Positions 44,225 through 54,190 of a stretch of 64,000 nucleotides of DNA are shown here, one piece after another; within the stretch, counting starts at the first letter, position 1, and each line of letters begins with the position of its first letter. Where the stretch lies: assembly GCA_963736975.1 (NCBI GenBank), contig CAVTQY010000001.1, positions 2,232,001-2,296,000 of the forward strand. The letters are read 5' to 3'. This stretch comes from CAVTQY01 sp963736975 (lineage in GTDB: Bacteria; Pseudomonadota; Alphaproteobacteria; Acetobacterales; Acetobacteraceae). The translations under genes and the position numbers were made by a program. The notes under the pieces are model-generated. The model was given only the letters and a program-made list of their open reading frames with translations. It was not told the origin of the DNA and ran no database searches.

Positions 44225-45698
44225 GTAGTTCCTCCACTGGGGCCGGTACGGCCGCGCCGGGTGTCCAAAGATGCAAGGCGGCGTAAGCGCGCCAGGGCCG
44301 CCAGGCGGCGGCGCGGACCAGAAGCTGCGCGGGGCTAGGCCGGCCGGCCTCCGTCGCCATGGCGCGCAACAAACCGATATCAGCCGCGGGAAATGCATCC
44401 GGCTCGCGCAATGCGCGCATCGCGATGTACTGCGCGGTCCACTCGCCGATGCCGGGGAGCGTGCGCAGGCGAGCAACCGTTTCCTCCAGGTCTCGGCCCG
44501 GCTCGAACAGGCGCGGGTCGGCAGCCGCGGATGCGGCAAGCGCGGCGATGGCGGAGGCGCGCGCCGGCGGCATGCCGAGTGGGCCGGCCAATTCGGCACC
44601 GGCGAGCCGTGCAGGATCGGGAAAGATATGCATGAGACCGGACGGATCGTCGGCGGCCGAAACGGGCACTCCATACGCCGCGACCAATTTGCCGGCGAGC
44701 CGCGTAGCCGCGGCGACAGAAATTTGCTGGCCGAGGATGCCGCGGACGGCAAGCTCAAAGCCGTCCCATGCGCCGGGTACGCGCAGGCCCGGTCGGGCAG
44801 CAACAAGGTGCGCGAACTGCGGGTCTTCGGACAGATGCCTACCGATTATGGCAGGATCGGCGCCGAGGTCGAAGATACGCCGGATACGCTCGACGATCAC
44901 CGGCAACGCCGTGACTGTCGGGAACCGGATGGTTGCAACCAGCGCATTCATTCCCTCCGGCTGCACGGCTATCGTACCGTGCCGGCCGTCCAGCGAAATC
45001 GTGCGCCTGTAGCAGTCTGGCGTCACACGCTCCACGCCGGGGACCGCACGCGGCGCGAGAAAGCCGATCATCGCCGCCCAGTCGTAAGGCGGCTTGAAGA
45101 ACAGTCGCAGCGTGATGGCGGATTCAGCGTCTCCCGGCACGCCGCTGCGGCGCAGACAACGCGGCGGGCGACCATACAGCGTGCGGAATGTATCGTTGAA
45201 CCGGCGCACGCTGCCGAAGCCGGCTGCGAGCGTGACATCCGTCATCGAGAGCTGCGTATCGGTCACCAGTTGCTTGGCGAACAACACGCGTCGCGTTTGG
45301 GCGACCGCCTTCGGCGACGCGCCGAGATGCTGGCGAAACAGTCGCCGGAGCTGCCGCTCGCCAACTCCAAGCCGGGCAGCTAATCCGTCCACTGTGTCCT
45401 CATTCAGAGCCCCGGCGGCAATCAGCGCCATAGCGCGCGAGACGGTGCTGGAGGTGCCGTGCCACGCGGCGAGGTCGGGCGTCGTCTCCGGTCGGCAGCG
45501 CAGACACGGGCGGAAGCCGGCAGCCTGCGCGGCTGCGGCGCTCGGCATGAAGACGATGTTCTCGAGCTTTGGCGGCCGCGCGGGGCAGATTGGGCGGCAG
45601 TAAACTCCCGTGGTGCGGACGGCGGTGAAGAACCGGCCGTCGAACCGCGCATCACGGGTCAGCAGGGCGCGATAACAGGCGTCGCGGTCGAGATGCAT
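44166..45698 (-). CDS. Ada-AlkA fusion: methyl-sensing regulator plus 3-methyladenine glycosylase
   Basis: This 510-residue multidomain protein begins with the Ada zinc/methyl-acceptor module (residues 1-75: DACYRALLTRDARFDGRFF, TTGVYCRPICPARPP, FRPCLRCRPE). An AraC-type HTH follows (to about 180: GVGERQLRRLFRQHLGASP, DVTLAAGFGSVRRFNDTFR). Next comes an AlkA N-domain and the HhH-GPD domain (GILGQQISVAAATRLAGKLV, LRTLPGIGEWTAQYIAMRAL, AFPAADIGLLRA with the catalytic Asp). It excises alkylated bases and probably activates the local operon when methylated. ATG 45710 is an alternative start. Confidence 0.92.
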   Translation of the reverse strand: MHLDRDACYRALLTRDARFDGRFFTAVRTTGVYCRPICPARPPKLENIVFMPSAAAAQAAGFRPCLRCRPETTPDLAAWHGTSSTVSRAMALIAAGALNEDTVDGLAARLGVGERQLRRLFRQHLGASPKAVAQTRRVLFAKQLVTDTQLSMTDVTLAAGFGSVRRFNDTFRTLYGRPPRCLRRSGVPGDAESAITLRLFFKPPYDWAAMIGFLAPRAVPGVERVTPDCYRRTISLDGRHGTIAVQPEGMNALVATIRFPTVTALPVIVERIRRIFDLGADPAIIGRHLSEDPQFAHLVAARPGLRVPGAWDGFELAVRGILGQQISVAAATRLAGKLVAAYGVPVSAADDPSGLMHIFPDPARLAGAELAGPLGMPPARASAIAALAASAAADPRLFEPGRDLEETVARLRTLPGIGEWTAQYIAMRALREPDAFPAADIGLLRAMATEAGRPSPAQLLVRAAAWRPWRAYAALHLWTPGAAVPAPVEELRETVSRPDTVADRHRSARL

Positions 45699-45759
45699 GG
45701 CGCACAGCATGCCAGGGAGCGCGGTGGTATTCTCGCCATTTCCGGACCTGATTGGAGGA

Positions 45760-46278
45760 TCATGTCTTATCGCGAAGGTCCGCCGGCATGACGAAGCGGG
45801 TCAGATGCGCGGTGCCACGATCCAGCCGGCGCCACGCGCAACCAATGGCGAACTCTGCCAGCGCTGCTGTGGGGAATTTGTCGCTCATGCGGCGGGCCGC
45901 CTCGCCTGATGCAGGGGCGGCGAGCTGAACAGCGAAATCCTGCACGCCCGGATTGTGACCAATCAGCAGGACGCTTCTCACGGTCTCCGCCACATCGCGC
46001 AACAGCGTGAAAATCTGCGCGGCTTCGGCCAGATAAAGCTGCTCGGTCGGTTCGGTGAGCGGCGTATCGTCCCAGGGTTCGAGAGCGTCGAGTGTCTCCA
46101 TTGTGCGGCGGGCGTTGGAGACCAGCACGAGATCCGGCGCGAGGCCCAACCGGCGCATCGACTGGCGCATCAGCCCGGCATCGCGGTGGCCGCGCGGCGC
46201 CAGCGGGCGGTCACGGTCAGCTAGCCGCGGATCGCCACGCAAGGACTTGGCGTGTCGCAGGAGCAGGAGCTGGTGCAT
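45760..46278 (-). CDS. sixA: SixA-like phosphohistidine phosphatase
   Basis: The 172-residue histidine phosphatase has the RHAKS catalytic motif at MHQLLLLRHAKSLRGDPRL, DRDRPLAPRGHRDA, LVSNARRTMETLDAL with the second arginine, and VLLIGHNPGVQDFA near 105 with the second histidine. SixA dephosphorylates phosphohistidine in HPt domains or PTS proteins. It lies 15 bases after the metallophosphoesterase and closes the co-directional repair cluster. Confidence 0.88.
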   Translation of the reverse strand: MHQLLLLRHAKSLRGDPRLADRDRPLAPRGHRDAGLMRQSMRRLGLAPDLVLVSNARRTMETLDALEPWDDTPLTEPTEQLYLAEAAQIFTLLRDVAETVRSVLLIGHNPGVQDFAVQLAAPASGEAARRMSDKFPTAALAEFAIGCAWRRLDRGTAHLTRFVMPADLRDKT

Positions 46279-46293
46279 CGCCCGATCCTGCCA

Positions 46294-46971
46294 TCAGAGG
46301 TCTATCCAGGACAGGTGGCCCCCCTTTCCGGCGCCGGTGTCGAGGAAGATCGCCGTGCCGCCCAGGGTTCCGCGCCTTATATACGGACGCCCGTCGGTGC
46401 TGCGCCGGTCATGGCCGCAATACACGGTCAGACCAGCCGGGATGCGATCGACCCAGCGCAGGCTCCGCTCCGGATAGCCATCCGGCTGCAGGCGTCCGGT
46501 GGGCTCACCGAACAAAGCGCGGGCCACGGCACCCTGGACGCGGCCCACGCCAACCTCAGGCGGCGGCCCGTCCAGCATGTCGGTGTGAAAGCCGCCATGC
46601 ACAAAGAGATCGTTTTGATAATGGACCCAGGGTGGCGCCCGCATAATCTCTTCCAGCGCCCGGCCGCGCAGGTTTGCATCGAGCTGCGCCAGCGTTTCAT
46701 CGAGATTTTCCTCGTGCCGCACCGGTTTGCCGGCGAGTGCGCGGGCAAGCTTGTGATCGTGGTTGCCGAGCAGAAACAGGCCGCATCCTTCGTCGATCAA
46801 GCGAAACATAATGCCGAGTACCTCGGCACTGCGCGGGCCATAATCAGTGAGATCCCCGAGCTGCAGGACAAAGCGGTCGGTCGCTGCGGCATAGGCGAAA
46901 GCGGCAGCATCGCCGTGCACGTCACCTACAACACGCAGCTTCGCCCCGGGTGGGACCGCGCGGAGGGTCAT
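46294..46971 (-). CDS. Metallophosphoesterase
   Basis: The 225-residue protein has a calcineurin-like metal-site set: KLRVVGDVHGDAAAFAYAAA near 11-30, VLQLGDLTDYGPRSAEVLGI near 36-55, LFLLGNHDHKLARALAG near 66, FVHGGFHTDML near 120, and VYCGHDRRSTDGRPYIRR near 170, closing with FLDTGAGKGGHLSW. It resembles ApaH/PrpE-like phosphatases. ATG 46971 overlaps the photolyase stop as ATGA. The substrate is unknown. Confidence 0.85.
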   Translation of the reverse strand: MTLRAVPPGAKLRVVGDVHGDAAAFAYAAATDRFVLQLGDLTDYGPRSAEVLGIMFRLIDEGCGLFLLGNHDHKLARALAGKPVRHEENLDETLAQLDANLRGRALEEIMRAPPWVHYQNDLFVHGGFHTDMLDGPPPEVGVGRVQGAVARALFGEPTGRLQPDGYPERSLRWVDRIPAGLTVYCGHDRRSTDGRPYIRRGTLGGTAIFLDTGAGKGGHLSWIDL

Positions 46972-48401
46972 CCATCGACCCGTCTGATCGTGGCGTAGGC
47001 CTCGAGTGCTCGCTGCCGGCCTTCGGAGAGATCGACCAGCGGACGCGGATAGTTGCCTCCGAGCACAATGCCGGCGCGTTGCAGCGCGCGGGCGGGCGCT
47101 TCCCAGGGGGCGTGAATGAAGCTGTCGTCCAGGTGCGCGAGTTCCGGTACCCAGCGACGCACATAAGCGCCGTCTGGATCGAATTTCTGGCCCTGCAGCA
47201 CGGGGTTGAAGATCCGAAAATAGGGCGCGGCATCGGCACCGCAGCCGGCAACCCACTGCCAACTCGCGCTGTTGTTGGCGAGGTCGGCATCAACCAACGT
47301 ATCCCAGAACCAGGCCTCGCCGTCCTGCCAGGGGACGAGAAGATGTTTTACCAGAAAAGAAGCAGTAATCATGCGCACCCGATTATGCATCCACCCGGTG
47401 TACCAGAGCTGGCGCATGCCGGCATCGACGATCGGTATACCGGTGCGGCCGCGCTGCCACGCCCGCAACCCGGCCGAGTCGCGCCGCCATGGCATGTTTG
47501 CGAAGTTTGGGCGCAGCGGCACTTCGGGAAGCTTCGGGTGATGCCACAGCAGATGGATGGAAAACTCCCGCCACAACAGCTCGCGCAGGTAGCGATCGGC
47601 CGAGCGACCGTCCATCGCTTTGACCGCGTGCCAGACTTGGACGGGCGAGATTTCTCCGAAATGCAGGTGTGGGGACAGCATCGAGGTCGTCTCGATGCCC
47701 GGATGGTCGCGGCGCCCGGCGTAGTCGGCCAGGCCATTCTGCAGAAAGTGTCGCAGCCGGGCATTGGCCCCAAACTCGCCGGGCGTCCAGGTCTCGCGCA
47801 GTCCGCCCGCCCAGTCCGTCTGGGCCGGCAATAGCGCCCAGTCGCTGATCGTATCGGACGCAATTTTCGGCACACCGGGGATGCGGCGTGGCGCCGGGTT
47901 GGGCGGCGGTGCGCCCTTGCGCGCAAGAACAAGCCGGGCGAATGGCGCATAAACCGCGAAAGAACCACCGGCCTGAGTGTGCAGATCCTCCTGGTCGAAC
48001 AGGGAGACGGTGCGGAACTGATGAAAACCTACCTGCTTCGCGGCGAGGGTTCGAGCGAGCTGCATATCTTGTCCGCGCACCCAGGGCTCGACCGCATAGC
48101 CGGCGAACACATCGGTTGCATTAAGATCAGCAATTACACGCAGCACTTCGTCTTGTGTCGATCCGCATCGCAAGATTAGAGAAGCTCCGGCAGTTTGCAA
48201 CCGTTGTTGCAATGCAGTCAGGCTATGATGCAACCACCAGCGAGAGGCCGCGCCGGGTTTCCACACTCCGGCGGCCGTCTCGTCGAGAATGAAAACTGCC
48301 GCGACCGGCTGCCCGGTGTGCACAGCCGCATGCAAGGCTGCGTGATCGGCCAAGCGCAAATCGTTCCGAAACCATAGCATAACCGGCCGGGGGGATGACA
48401 T
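46968..48401 (-). CDS. phrB: Deoxyribodipyrimidine photolyase
   Basis: This 477-residue FAD enzyme repairs UV cyclobutane dimers with light. The N-terminal antenna domain starts MSSPRPVMLWFRNDLRLADH. The FAD domain has GRRDHPGIETTSMLSPHLHF, LRELLWREFSIHLLWHHPKL, GIPIVDAGMRQLWYTGWMHN, VRMITASFLVKHLLVPW and DADLANNSASWQWVAGCGAD near 375-395. The last block includes the conserved N residue typical of CPD class I photolyases. It is translationally joined to its neighbours. Confidence 0.95.
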   Translation of the reverse strand: MSSPRPVMLWFRNDLRLADHAALHAAVHTGQPVAAVFILDETAAGVWKPGAASRWWLHHSLTALQQRLQTAGASLILRCGSTQDEVLRVIADLNATDVFAGYAVEPWVRGQDMQLARTLAAKQVGFHQFRTVSLFDQEDLHTQAGGSFAVYAPFARLVLARKGAPPPNPAPRRIPGVPKIASDTISDWALLPAQTDWAGGLRETWTPGEFGANARLRHFLQNGLADYAGRRDHPGIETTSMLSPHLHFGEISPVQVWHAVKAMDGRSADRYLRELLWREFSIHLLWHHPKLPEVPLRPNFANMPWRRDSAGLRAWQRGRTGIPIVDAGMRQLWYTGWMHNRVRMITASFLVKHLLVPWQDGEAWFWDTLVDADLANNSASWQWVAGCGADAAPYFRIFNPVLQGQKFDPDGAYVRRWVPELAHLDDSFIHAPWEAPARALQRAGIVLGGNYPRPLVDLSEGRQRALEAYATIRRVDG

Positions 48402-48415
48402 ATGGCTGACATGCG

Positions 48416-49093
48416 TCAGCCACGGGCCGAGGCAAGGCTGAAACTGTACAACCGTTCGCGTCCAAGAAGAAACACACGGCCGCCGCGCGGGAACAAACGG
48501 CTGATCGCCGGGTCGGCAACCTCGAGGCCGCCAGCATAGGCGCCGAATGCGGGCAGGATCAGCCGCCTGCCGTCGGCCACAAAGCACGGCCGGCTGACCT
48601 GGCAGCCGCGGGCCGGAATGGTGGCCTTCGGGTGGTAATGGCCGCAAATCTCCCCCGGCTCCCCGTGCTGCTGTGCCTGGTGACGAAACACCAGAGGGCC
48701 GGCCGTGAAGCTGGTCACCCATTCGCCGCCGAGGCCGTCAGGCGGGTCGGGGTCATGGTTGCCCTGCACCCAGACGAAGCGTCGCTCGGAAGTCATGGTG
48801 CGCAACCGCGCGGCCTCGCCAAGAGGCAATCGGCCCGAGGCGGCACCGTCGTGGAATGAGTTGCCGACCGCCAGGACGATGCTCGGGCTCCAGTGCCGTA
48901 GTAGGATGGCGAGCCGGTCCAGCGTGGTCTTGGTGTCCCAGGGCGGCAGCAGCATGCCGTGGCGTGCGAAGGACGAGCCCTTTTCCAGGTGCAAGTCGGA
49001 GACGGCGAGCAGCCCAGCCGCAGGCCAGAAGACTGCGCCGGAGGGATCCAGCATCAGCCGCTCGCCCGCCAAGTGGATCGGTGCGGCGCTCAC
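48416..49093 (-). CDS. pdeM: Ligase-associated DNA-damage-response endonuclease PdeM
   Basis: The 225-residue calcineurin-like nuclease has VSDLHLEKGSSFARHGMLLP near 31-50, VWVQGNHDPDPPDGLGGEW near 108-126, EICGHYHPKATIPARG near 148 and a C-terminal FGAYAGGLEVADPAI. The second metal motif reads AVGNSFHDG near 75 where the family has GDSFHD, so a metal-ligand aspartate is replaced by asparagine. The ATG overlaps the helicase stop (ATGA). In most genomes pdeM travels with an Lhr helicase, an exonuclease and an ATP-dependent ligase; the last two are absent here. Confidence 0.9.
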   Translation of the reverse strand: MSAAPIHLAGERLMLDPSGAVFWPAAGLLAVSDLHLEKGSSFARHGMLLPPWDTKTTLDRLAILLRHWSPSIVLAVGNSFHDGAASGRLPLGEAARLRTMTSERRFVWVQGNHDPDPPDGLGGEWVTSFTAGPLVFRHQAQQHGEPGEICGHYHPKATIPARGCQVSRPCFVADGRRLILPAFGAYAGGLEVADPAISRLFPRGGRVFLLGRERLYSFSLASARG

Positions 49094-51615
49094 CCTGTGG
49101 GGCCGAACAGATCTTGCTGCGCGGGCGCGGGGCGCCGACGGGCGAGATTGGCGCGGTGAACCGGCGGCAGGTTCCGCCCAGGAAGCGGCGGCGGAACGTC
49201 AGTCGTGGCTTCGGCGATGATCGCTTCGGCCTCGGCCAGCAGTTTTTCCTCATCGGCATCGGAGCGCACGCTTTCGCGGCCGATCTCCAGCAGCACGGGA
49301 ACTGCGAGCGGCGAGACACGCGACAATGCCATATGCACGATACGGCCGTTCACACGCCGCAGCATACCGGCGATGCGGCCGAGGTCGATCAGTCGGCCGG
49401 CCGCGTCGGCGCGGGCGGCGCGCAACAGGATGTGGTCCGGCTGGTGCCGGCGCAGCACATCATAGATCAGGTCGCTGTTGACGGTGACCTGCCGGCGTGT
49501 GTTTTCCGCACCCGGATGATGGCGCTCGATTAGCCCGGCGATCACCGCGACGTTGCGGAAAATCCGGCGCAGCATGGAGGTTTCCGCCAGCCAGGTTTCG
49601 ACGTCGTCGCCCAGCATGTCTTCATCGAACAGGGTTGCGACGTCCAGCGGCTGGTTTGCCGACCAGATACCGAGTACATAATCGGTCGCCACGAAACCGA
49701 GCGGGGCGAAGCCGGCGCGCTCCATTCGCTTGGTCAGCAGCATCCCGAGTGTCTGATGCGCATTGCGGCCTTCGAAACAATACGCGACGAGGTACCAGCG
49801 ATCGTCGCGGGGAAATGTTTCCACCAACAGGTCGGTCTGGCCCGGCAGGCGCGAGCGCGCTTTTTGCAGCCGCAACCATTCCTGCTCGGAGTTGGGGAAG
49901 ACGGACCAGCTCGCCGGGTTCTGCATAAGGCCGCGCACACGGTTGGCGAGATTGGTGGTCAACGGCAGCCGCCCGCCTTCATAGGCTGGCACCATCGGCT
50001 CGCCGGTACCACCTTCGATCGCCTCCACCACGGTCTCGTGCAAGCGGACGAACCGCAGCAGCCGACCGGCGAACATGAAGGTGTCGCCGGGACGCAGCAG
50101 GCCGACGAAATACTCCTCGATCTCGCCGAGCACTGGACCGGACCGCTTTTTCTTGCCGATAAGCCGCACCTTTAACAGCGGCGCTTCGACAATCGTGCCG
50201 ATATTCATCCGATGCTGTCGCGCGATCCGCTCGGAGCGCACATGCACGCGCCCTTCCGAGTCGCGGAACAACTTGCGGTAACGCTCGTAACCGGAGAGCG
50301 CGTAGCCGCCGGTCTCCACGAAGGCTAGCACGTCGTCGAAATCCTTGCGGGTGAGCGCGGCGTATGGGGCGGCCCGGCGCACCTCGGCGAAGGCGTCGAC
50401 GGGGTGAAATGGCGCGGCGCAGGCCAGCCCGAGCAGGTGCTGGGCAAGTACATCGAGCCCGCCGGGGCGCGGGGGATCACCGTCGAGTTCATGCGCGGCG
50501 ACACCAAGCATCGCGGCTTCGCATTCCAGCACCTCGAAGCGATTGGCGGGGACCAGGACGGCGCGGCTCGCTTCGTCCATGCGGTGATTGGCGCGGCCGA
50601 CGCGCTGCAGCAGGCGCGAGACGCCTTTCGGCGCGCCGACCTGGATCACCTGATCGACGCCGCCCCAGTCGATGCCGAGGTCAAGAGAAGACGTGGCGAC
50701 TACGGCACGCAGCTTGCCCTCCGCCATCGCTGCCTCGACGCGACGGCGCTGCGCGACCTCCAGGCTGCCGTGATGCAGCGCGATCGGCAGCGTCGGATCG
50801 TTGAGCCGCCACAGCGCCTGGAACATCAGCTCGGCCTGGGCGCGGGTGTTGACGAAGACGATGGTCATGCCGGCGGCGCGGATTTGTGCCATCACCCGCG
50901 GCGCTGCTTCCAGGCCCATATGGCCGGACCAGGAGAGCGCGCCTTCCGGCAGCATCATGGCCAGATGCGGGGGAGTGGCGTCGGGGACTTCGATCACCCG
51001 GTTGGCGCCGACGTAATCCTGGATGGCCGAAGGGTGGGCAACGGTGGCGGAAAGGCCGACGCGACGCATGGCAGGCGCCAGCGTCGCGAGCCGCGCTGCG
51101 CAGAGGGCCAGGGCGTCGCCGCGCTTGCCGCCGGCGAGCGCGTGCACCTCGTCCATCACCAGCGTTTTCAGGCCGCCGAAGATGACGGCGGCGTCGGGCA
51201 GCGAGAGCAATACAGCGAGGCTTTCGGGCGTGGTGAGCAGGATGTGCGGCGGCGCTTCGCGTTGGCGGGCGCGTCGGTTTGCCGGGGTGTCGCCGGTCCT
51301 GGTTTCGATCGTAACCGGCAGCCGCATCTCCTCGACGGGCTGCAGCAGGTTGCGGGCGATATCGGTAGCGAGCGCCTTCAGCGGGCTGACATAGAGCGTG
51401 TGCAGGCCGGGGCGTGGGTTGTCTGCCAAATCCACCAACGTTGGCAGGAAGCCGGCGAGCGTCTTGCCGCCCCCGGTCGGGGCGGTCACCAGGATGCTCT
51501 CGGCTTCCTGCGCCGCCGCAAGCATGGCGAGCTGGTGCGGGCGCGGGTGCCAGCCACGGCCGGCGAACCACGCCTGGAAGGCTGGAGGAAGGGACGGTTC
51601 GCCGGGCGGGTTCAT
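49090..51615 (-). CDS. Ligase-associated DNA-damage-response DEXH-box helicase (Lhr family)
   Basis: The 841-residue superfamily 2 helicase has the Q-motif region HPRPHQLAMLAAA, Walker A TAPTGGGKTLAG near 44, YVSPLKALATDIARNLL, TTPESLAVLLS, the DEVH box in TLVMDEVHALAGGKRG near 152, LSATVAHP and the late motifs LDLGIDWGGVDQVIQVGAP and LQRVGRANHR near 330. A long C-terminal Lhr-core region follows. It unwinds damaged or branched nucleic acid. It is the first gene of the minus-strand repair operon. Confidence 0.93.
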   Translation of the reverse strand: MNPPGEPSLPPAFQAWFAGRGWHPRPHQLAMLAAAQEAESILVTAPTGGGKTLAGFLPTLVDLADNPRPGLHTLYVSPLKALATDIARNLLQPVEEMRLPVTIETRTGDTPANRRARQREAPPHILLTTPESLAVLLSLPDAAVIFGGLKTLVMDEVHALAGGKRGDALALCAARLATLAPAMRRVGLSATVAHPSAIQDYVGANRVIEVPDATPPHLAMMLPEGALSWSGHMGLEAAPRVMAQIRAAGMTIVFVNTRAQAELMFQALWRLNDPTLPIALHHGSLEVAQRRRVEAAMAEGKLRAVVATSSLDLGIDWGGVDQVIQVGAPKGVSRLLQRVGRANHRMDEASRAVLVPANRFEVLECEAAMLGVAAHELDGDPPRPGGLDVLAQHLLGLACAAPFHPVDAFAEVRRAAPYAALTRKDFDDVLAFVETGGYALSGYERYRKLFRDSEGRVHVRSERIARQHRMNIGTIVEAPLLKVRLIGKKKRSGPVLGEIEEYFVGLLRPGDTFMFAGRLLRFVRLHETVVEAIEGGTGEPMVPAYEGGRLPLTTNLANRVRGLMQNPASWSVFPNSEQEWLRLQKARSRLPGQTDLLVETFPRDDRWYLVAYCFEGRNAHQTLGMLLTKRMERAGFAPLGFVATDYVLGIWSANQPLDVATLFDEDMLGDDVETWLAETSMLRRIFRNVAVIAGLIERHHPGAENTRRQVTVNSDLIYDVLRRHQPDHILLRAARADAAGRLIDLGRIAGMLRRVNGRIVHMALSRVSPLAVPVLLEIGRESVRSDADEEKLLAEAEAIIAEATTDVPPPLPGRNLPPVHRANLARRRPAPAQQDLFGPTG

Positions 51616-51717
51616 ATGATTATGCCCAGAATACCAGCGGGCCTGCCGGTTGTCCGCTCCGGCGACCGGCTATCCGCGACGGCTTGTGTGCCTGTGTCAA
51701 CACCTGGAGTGACCAGA

Positions 51718-53242
51718 ATGACCCTAAGCCGACGCTGCGTTATAGCTGGGCTCGGCGCGACTGCGGCGACAACCATTCTGCCTGTCATCGGCCGGCCCGC
51801 CGGCGATGAATCCACAATCCCAACCTACCGTACCGCGAGTGATTTGGTGCAGGCGCTCGCCGCACGGCACATCTCCGCCCGCGAACTGCTGAATGCCGCC
51901 ATCGCACGCATCAAGGCGATCGATCCGAAGATCAAGGCTGTCGTCGTGTGCGATTTCGATCGGGCGCATGCGATCGCCGATGGTGCAACGCCGCGTTGCG
52001 CGTGGCGAACGCCGCCCGATGCTCGGCCTGCCCATGACTGTCAAGGAACAGTTCAACGTCCGCGGGACTGCCGACGACCTGAGGGTATGCCAAATTTCGG
52101 GACTGGCGCCCGGACGCGGATGCCCTCGTGGTGCAGCGGCTCAGGGCCGCCGGCGCCATCATAATCGGCAAGACCAATGTGCCGGTCGGGCTCGCCGATA
52201 GGCAGAGCTACAACCCGATGTACGGCACAACCAACAACCCCTGGGATGTCAGTCGCACCCCTCGCGGACCCTCGGCAGTGCGGCAACAGCGCTCGCGGCC
52301 GGGTTCATGCCGTTGGAGCTGGGCTCGGATCTCGGCGCCTCGCTCCGCGCGCCGGCACATTTCTGCGGTGTATTCGCGCACAAGCCTTGCCTCGACTTGG
52401 TACCGCAACGGGGTTCCGGCTACCCGGGGTCGCCGGCGATCGCGGCTCGTGCGACATGTCCGTGGTAGCCCCGATGCCATGCAGGCCGCCGATCTCGCGC
52501 TCGTGGCCGGACCGGATGAGTTGTGGGATGGCATCGGGTATAAGCTCGCCCTGCTGTCGCCAGGGCACGACAGACTGGCGGATTTTCGCGTGCTGGTCAT
52601 CGACACTCATCCGCTATGCCCGACAGCGGCGAGCGTCAAAGCGGCAGTCGAAACGCTGAGCGATCGGCTCGGCAAGACCGGCTGCACCGTCATGCGAACG
52701 AGCCCGGCGATGCCCAACCTGGCGCGCACGACGCGAGACTATGACGAGTTGTTAGCGGCAATTTTTAGCACCCATCTGTCGCCGGACGAACGCGCGCTCA
52801 TCGAGGCGGCCACCACAGCCCTGTCGCGGAGAACCTGGGCCTCGAGGCGGCGGAATTGCGGGGGCTGACGATGAGCCATGCAGCCTGGATCAATACAAGC
52901 TGGATCCCCGAAGGGTTGCGGGTGCGATGGCAGGCCTCGTGTCAGGAGGTCGATGTCATGCTGTGTCCGCCGATGCTGACCCCGGCCTTTCCGCAGGATC
53001 ACTCGCCGATGGCGACGCGCCATGTCGATGTCGATGGCAAAAAGTTTCCATACGGCAGCCAGGTCGCATGGTGCGCTGTCGCAACCCTGAACGGCTTGCC
53101 GGCAGCTGCCGCCCCGATCGGGCATGCCGAAAGCGGGCTGCCGCTTCGGGTTCAGATCATCGGCGGCTACCTGGAAGATCGGACCACGATCGCTTTTGCC
53201 GGACGGATCGAGCGCGAATTCGGCCCTTTGCCCGGCCTCTGA
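51718..53242 (+). pseudogene. Secreted amidase-signature protein, decayed
   Basis: From ATG 51718 the plus strand encodes a signal-like MTLSRRCVIAGLGATAATTI, then YRTASDLVQALAARHISARE typical of amidases. Later frames give LGLPMTVKEQFNVRG with the catalytic lysine, AAGAIIIGKTNVPVGLADRQ, NPMYGTTNNPWDVSRTP, and a C-terminal AWINTSWIPEGLRVRWQ to DRTTIAFAGRIEREFGPLPG. The GGSSGGS/nucleophile region is scrambled to RGPSAV. At least five frame changes and an in-frame TAG separate the parts. The enzyme is probably not functional. Confidence 0.78.
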
Positions 53243-53257
53243 GCTTTTCGTAGGCGC

Positions 53258-54190
53258 TCAAACGACCCGATACATAAGTTCGTCCCCCGCGGCCAGACGT
53301 CGGCAATTCTCCAGAGCAAGCGCGAAACTGCGGTCGAACGTCGCGGTGGTCAGCCAACCGATATGCGGGGTCAGCACCACGTTCGGAAGCTGCAGCAGGG
53401 GGTCATCGGGCCGCGGCGGTTCGTGGGCGAAAACGTCGAGCCCAGCCGCAGCGAGGCGGCCGGAACGCAGTGCATCGACCAGCGCGGGCTGATCCACTAA
53501 GCCGCCGCGCGCCGTGTTCACCAGCACCGCCCAAGGCTTCATGCGCGCAAGCGCCGCCGCGTCGATCAGCCGCTCGGTCTCCGGCGTCAGTGGCAGATGG
53601 AGGCTGACCACATCGGACTCGGCCAGCAACACCCGTAACGGGCGGAACTCCCCCGCCGCATCGCCGCGCGCGGTTCGCGCCGTATAGAGGACACGACAAC
53701 CCAGCGCCTTCAGCACCGGCGCCAAAGCGCGCGGCACGGCACCATAGCCCACCAATCCGACGGTACGCCCGCCAAGTTCTCCCAGCCCGTCTTGCAACGC
53801 GGGATCGACAGCGAACCCAAAACCCTCACGCATTGCCGCATGAAACAGCGGCAGACGGCGCAGCCCCGCCAGCATCAGGGCCAGGCTCAGCTCGGCGACC
53901 GCTCGCGCATTGCTCCCCGGCAGATTGCAAACGGCAATACCGCGCGCCCGCGCCGCTTCCAGATCGATGGTATTCACCCCGACGCCGATCTTCTGGATCA
54001 GCCGCAACCGCGGCGCCGCCGCGATCAGCCCGGCGCTGGCGGGCGTCAGCACGTGCCACAGCACATCCAACCGCGCCAGCAAAGCCGCATCCGGTTCAGC
54101 GGCCGGGACGATAAGGATCGCATCAGACGAAAGCGCCTGCAGCCTCGCCGCCAGGTCCGGGCCGGCGGCATAGTGGAAGACGACATTCAC
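53258..54190 (-). CDS. D-isomer-specific 2-hydroxyacid dehydrogenase
   Basis: The 310-residue NAD(P)-dependent enzyme interconverts a 2-oxoacid and a D-2-hydroxyacid. The cofactor loop is VGLVGYGAVPRALAPVLKAL near 145-165. Catalytic residues are in NTARGGLVDQPALVDAL (Arg), DVFAHEPPRPDDPLLQLPNV (Glu) and LTPHIGWLT (His). It resembles hydroxypyruvate/glyoxylate reductases. Its GTG start overlaps the stop of the enolase-like gene (GTGA), making it the last gene of a three-gene coupled operon. Confidence 0.9.
   Translation of the reverse strand: MNVVFHYAAGPDLAARLQALSSDAILIVPAAEPDAALLARLDVLWHVLTPASAGLIAAAPRLRLIQKIGVGVNTIDLEAARARGIAVCNLPGSNARAVAELSLALMLAGLRRLPLFHAAMREGFGFAVDPALQDGLGELGGRTVGLVGYGAVPRALAPVLKALGCRVLYTARTARGDAAGEFRPLRVLLAESDVVSLHLPLTPETERLIDAAALARMKPWAVLVNTARGGLVDQPALVDALRSGRLAAAGLDVFAHEPPRPDDPLLQLPNVVLTPHIGWLTTATFDRSFALALENCRRLAAGDELMYRVV

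Noticed and set aside
50404..51717. Long plus-strand open frame opposite the helicase, running into the amidase remnant
   Set aside because: The frame is antisense to the Lhr-type helicase with shadow-type composition; only the part after ATG 51718 has amidase similarity.
51718..53242. Considered as a functional amidase with only sequencing errors
   Set aside because: In addition to several shifts, the nucleophile region is scrambled and there is an in-frame stop, so true decay is more likely.
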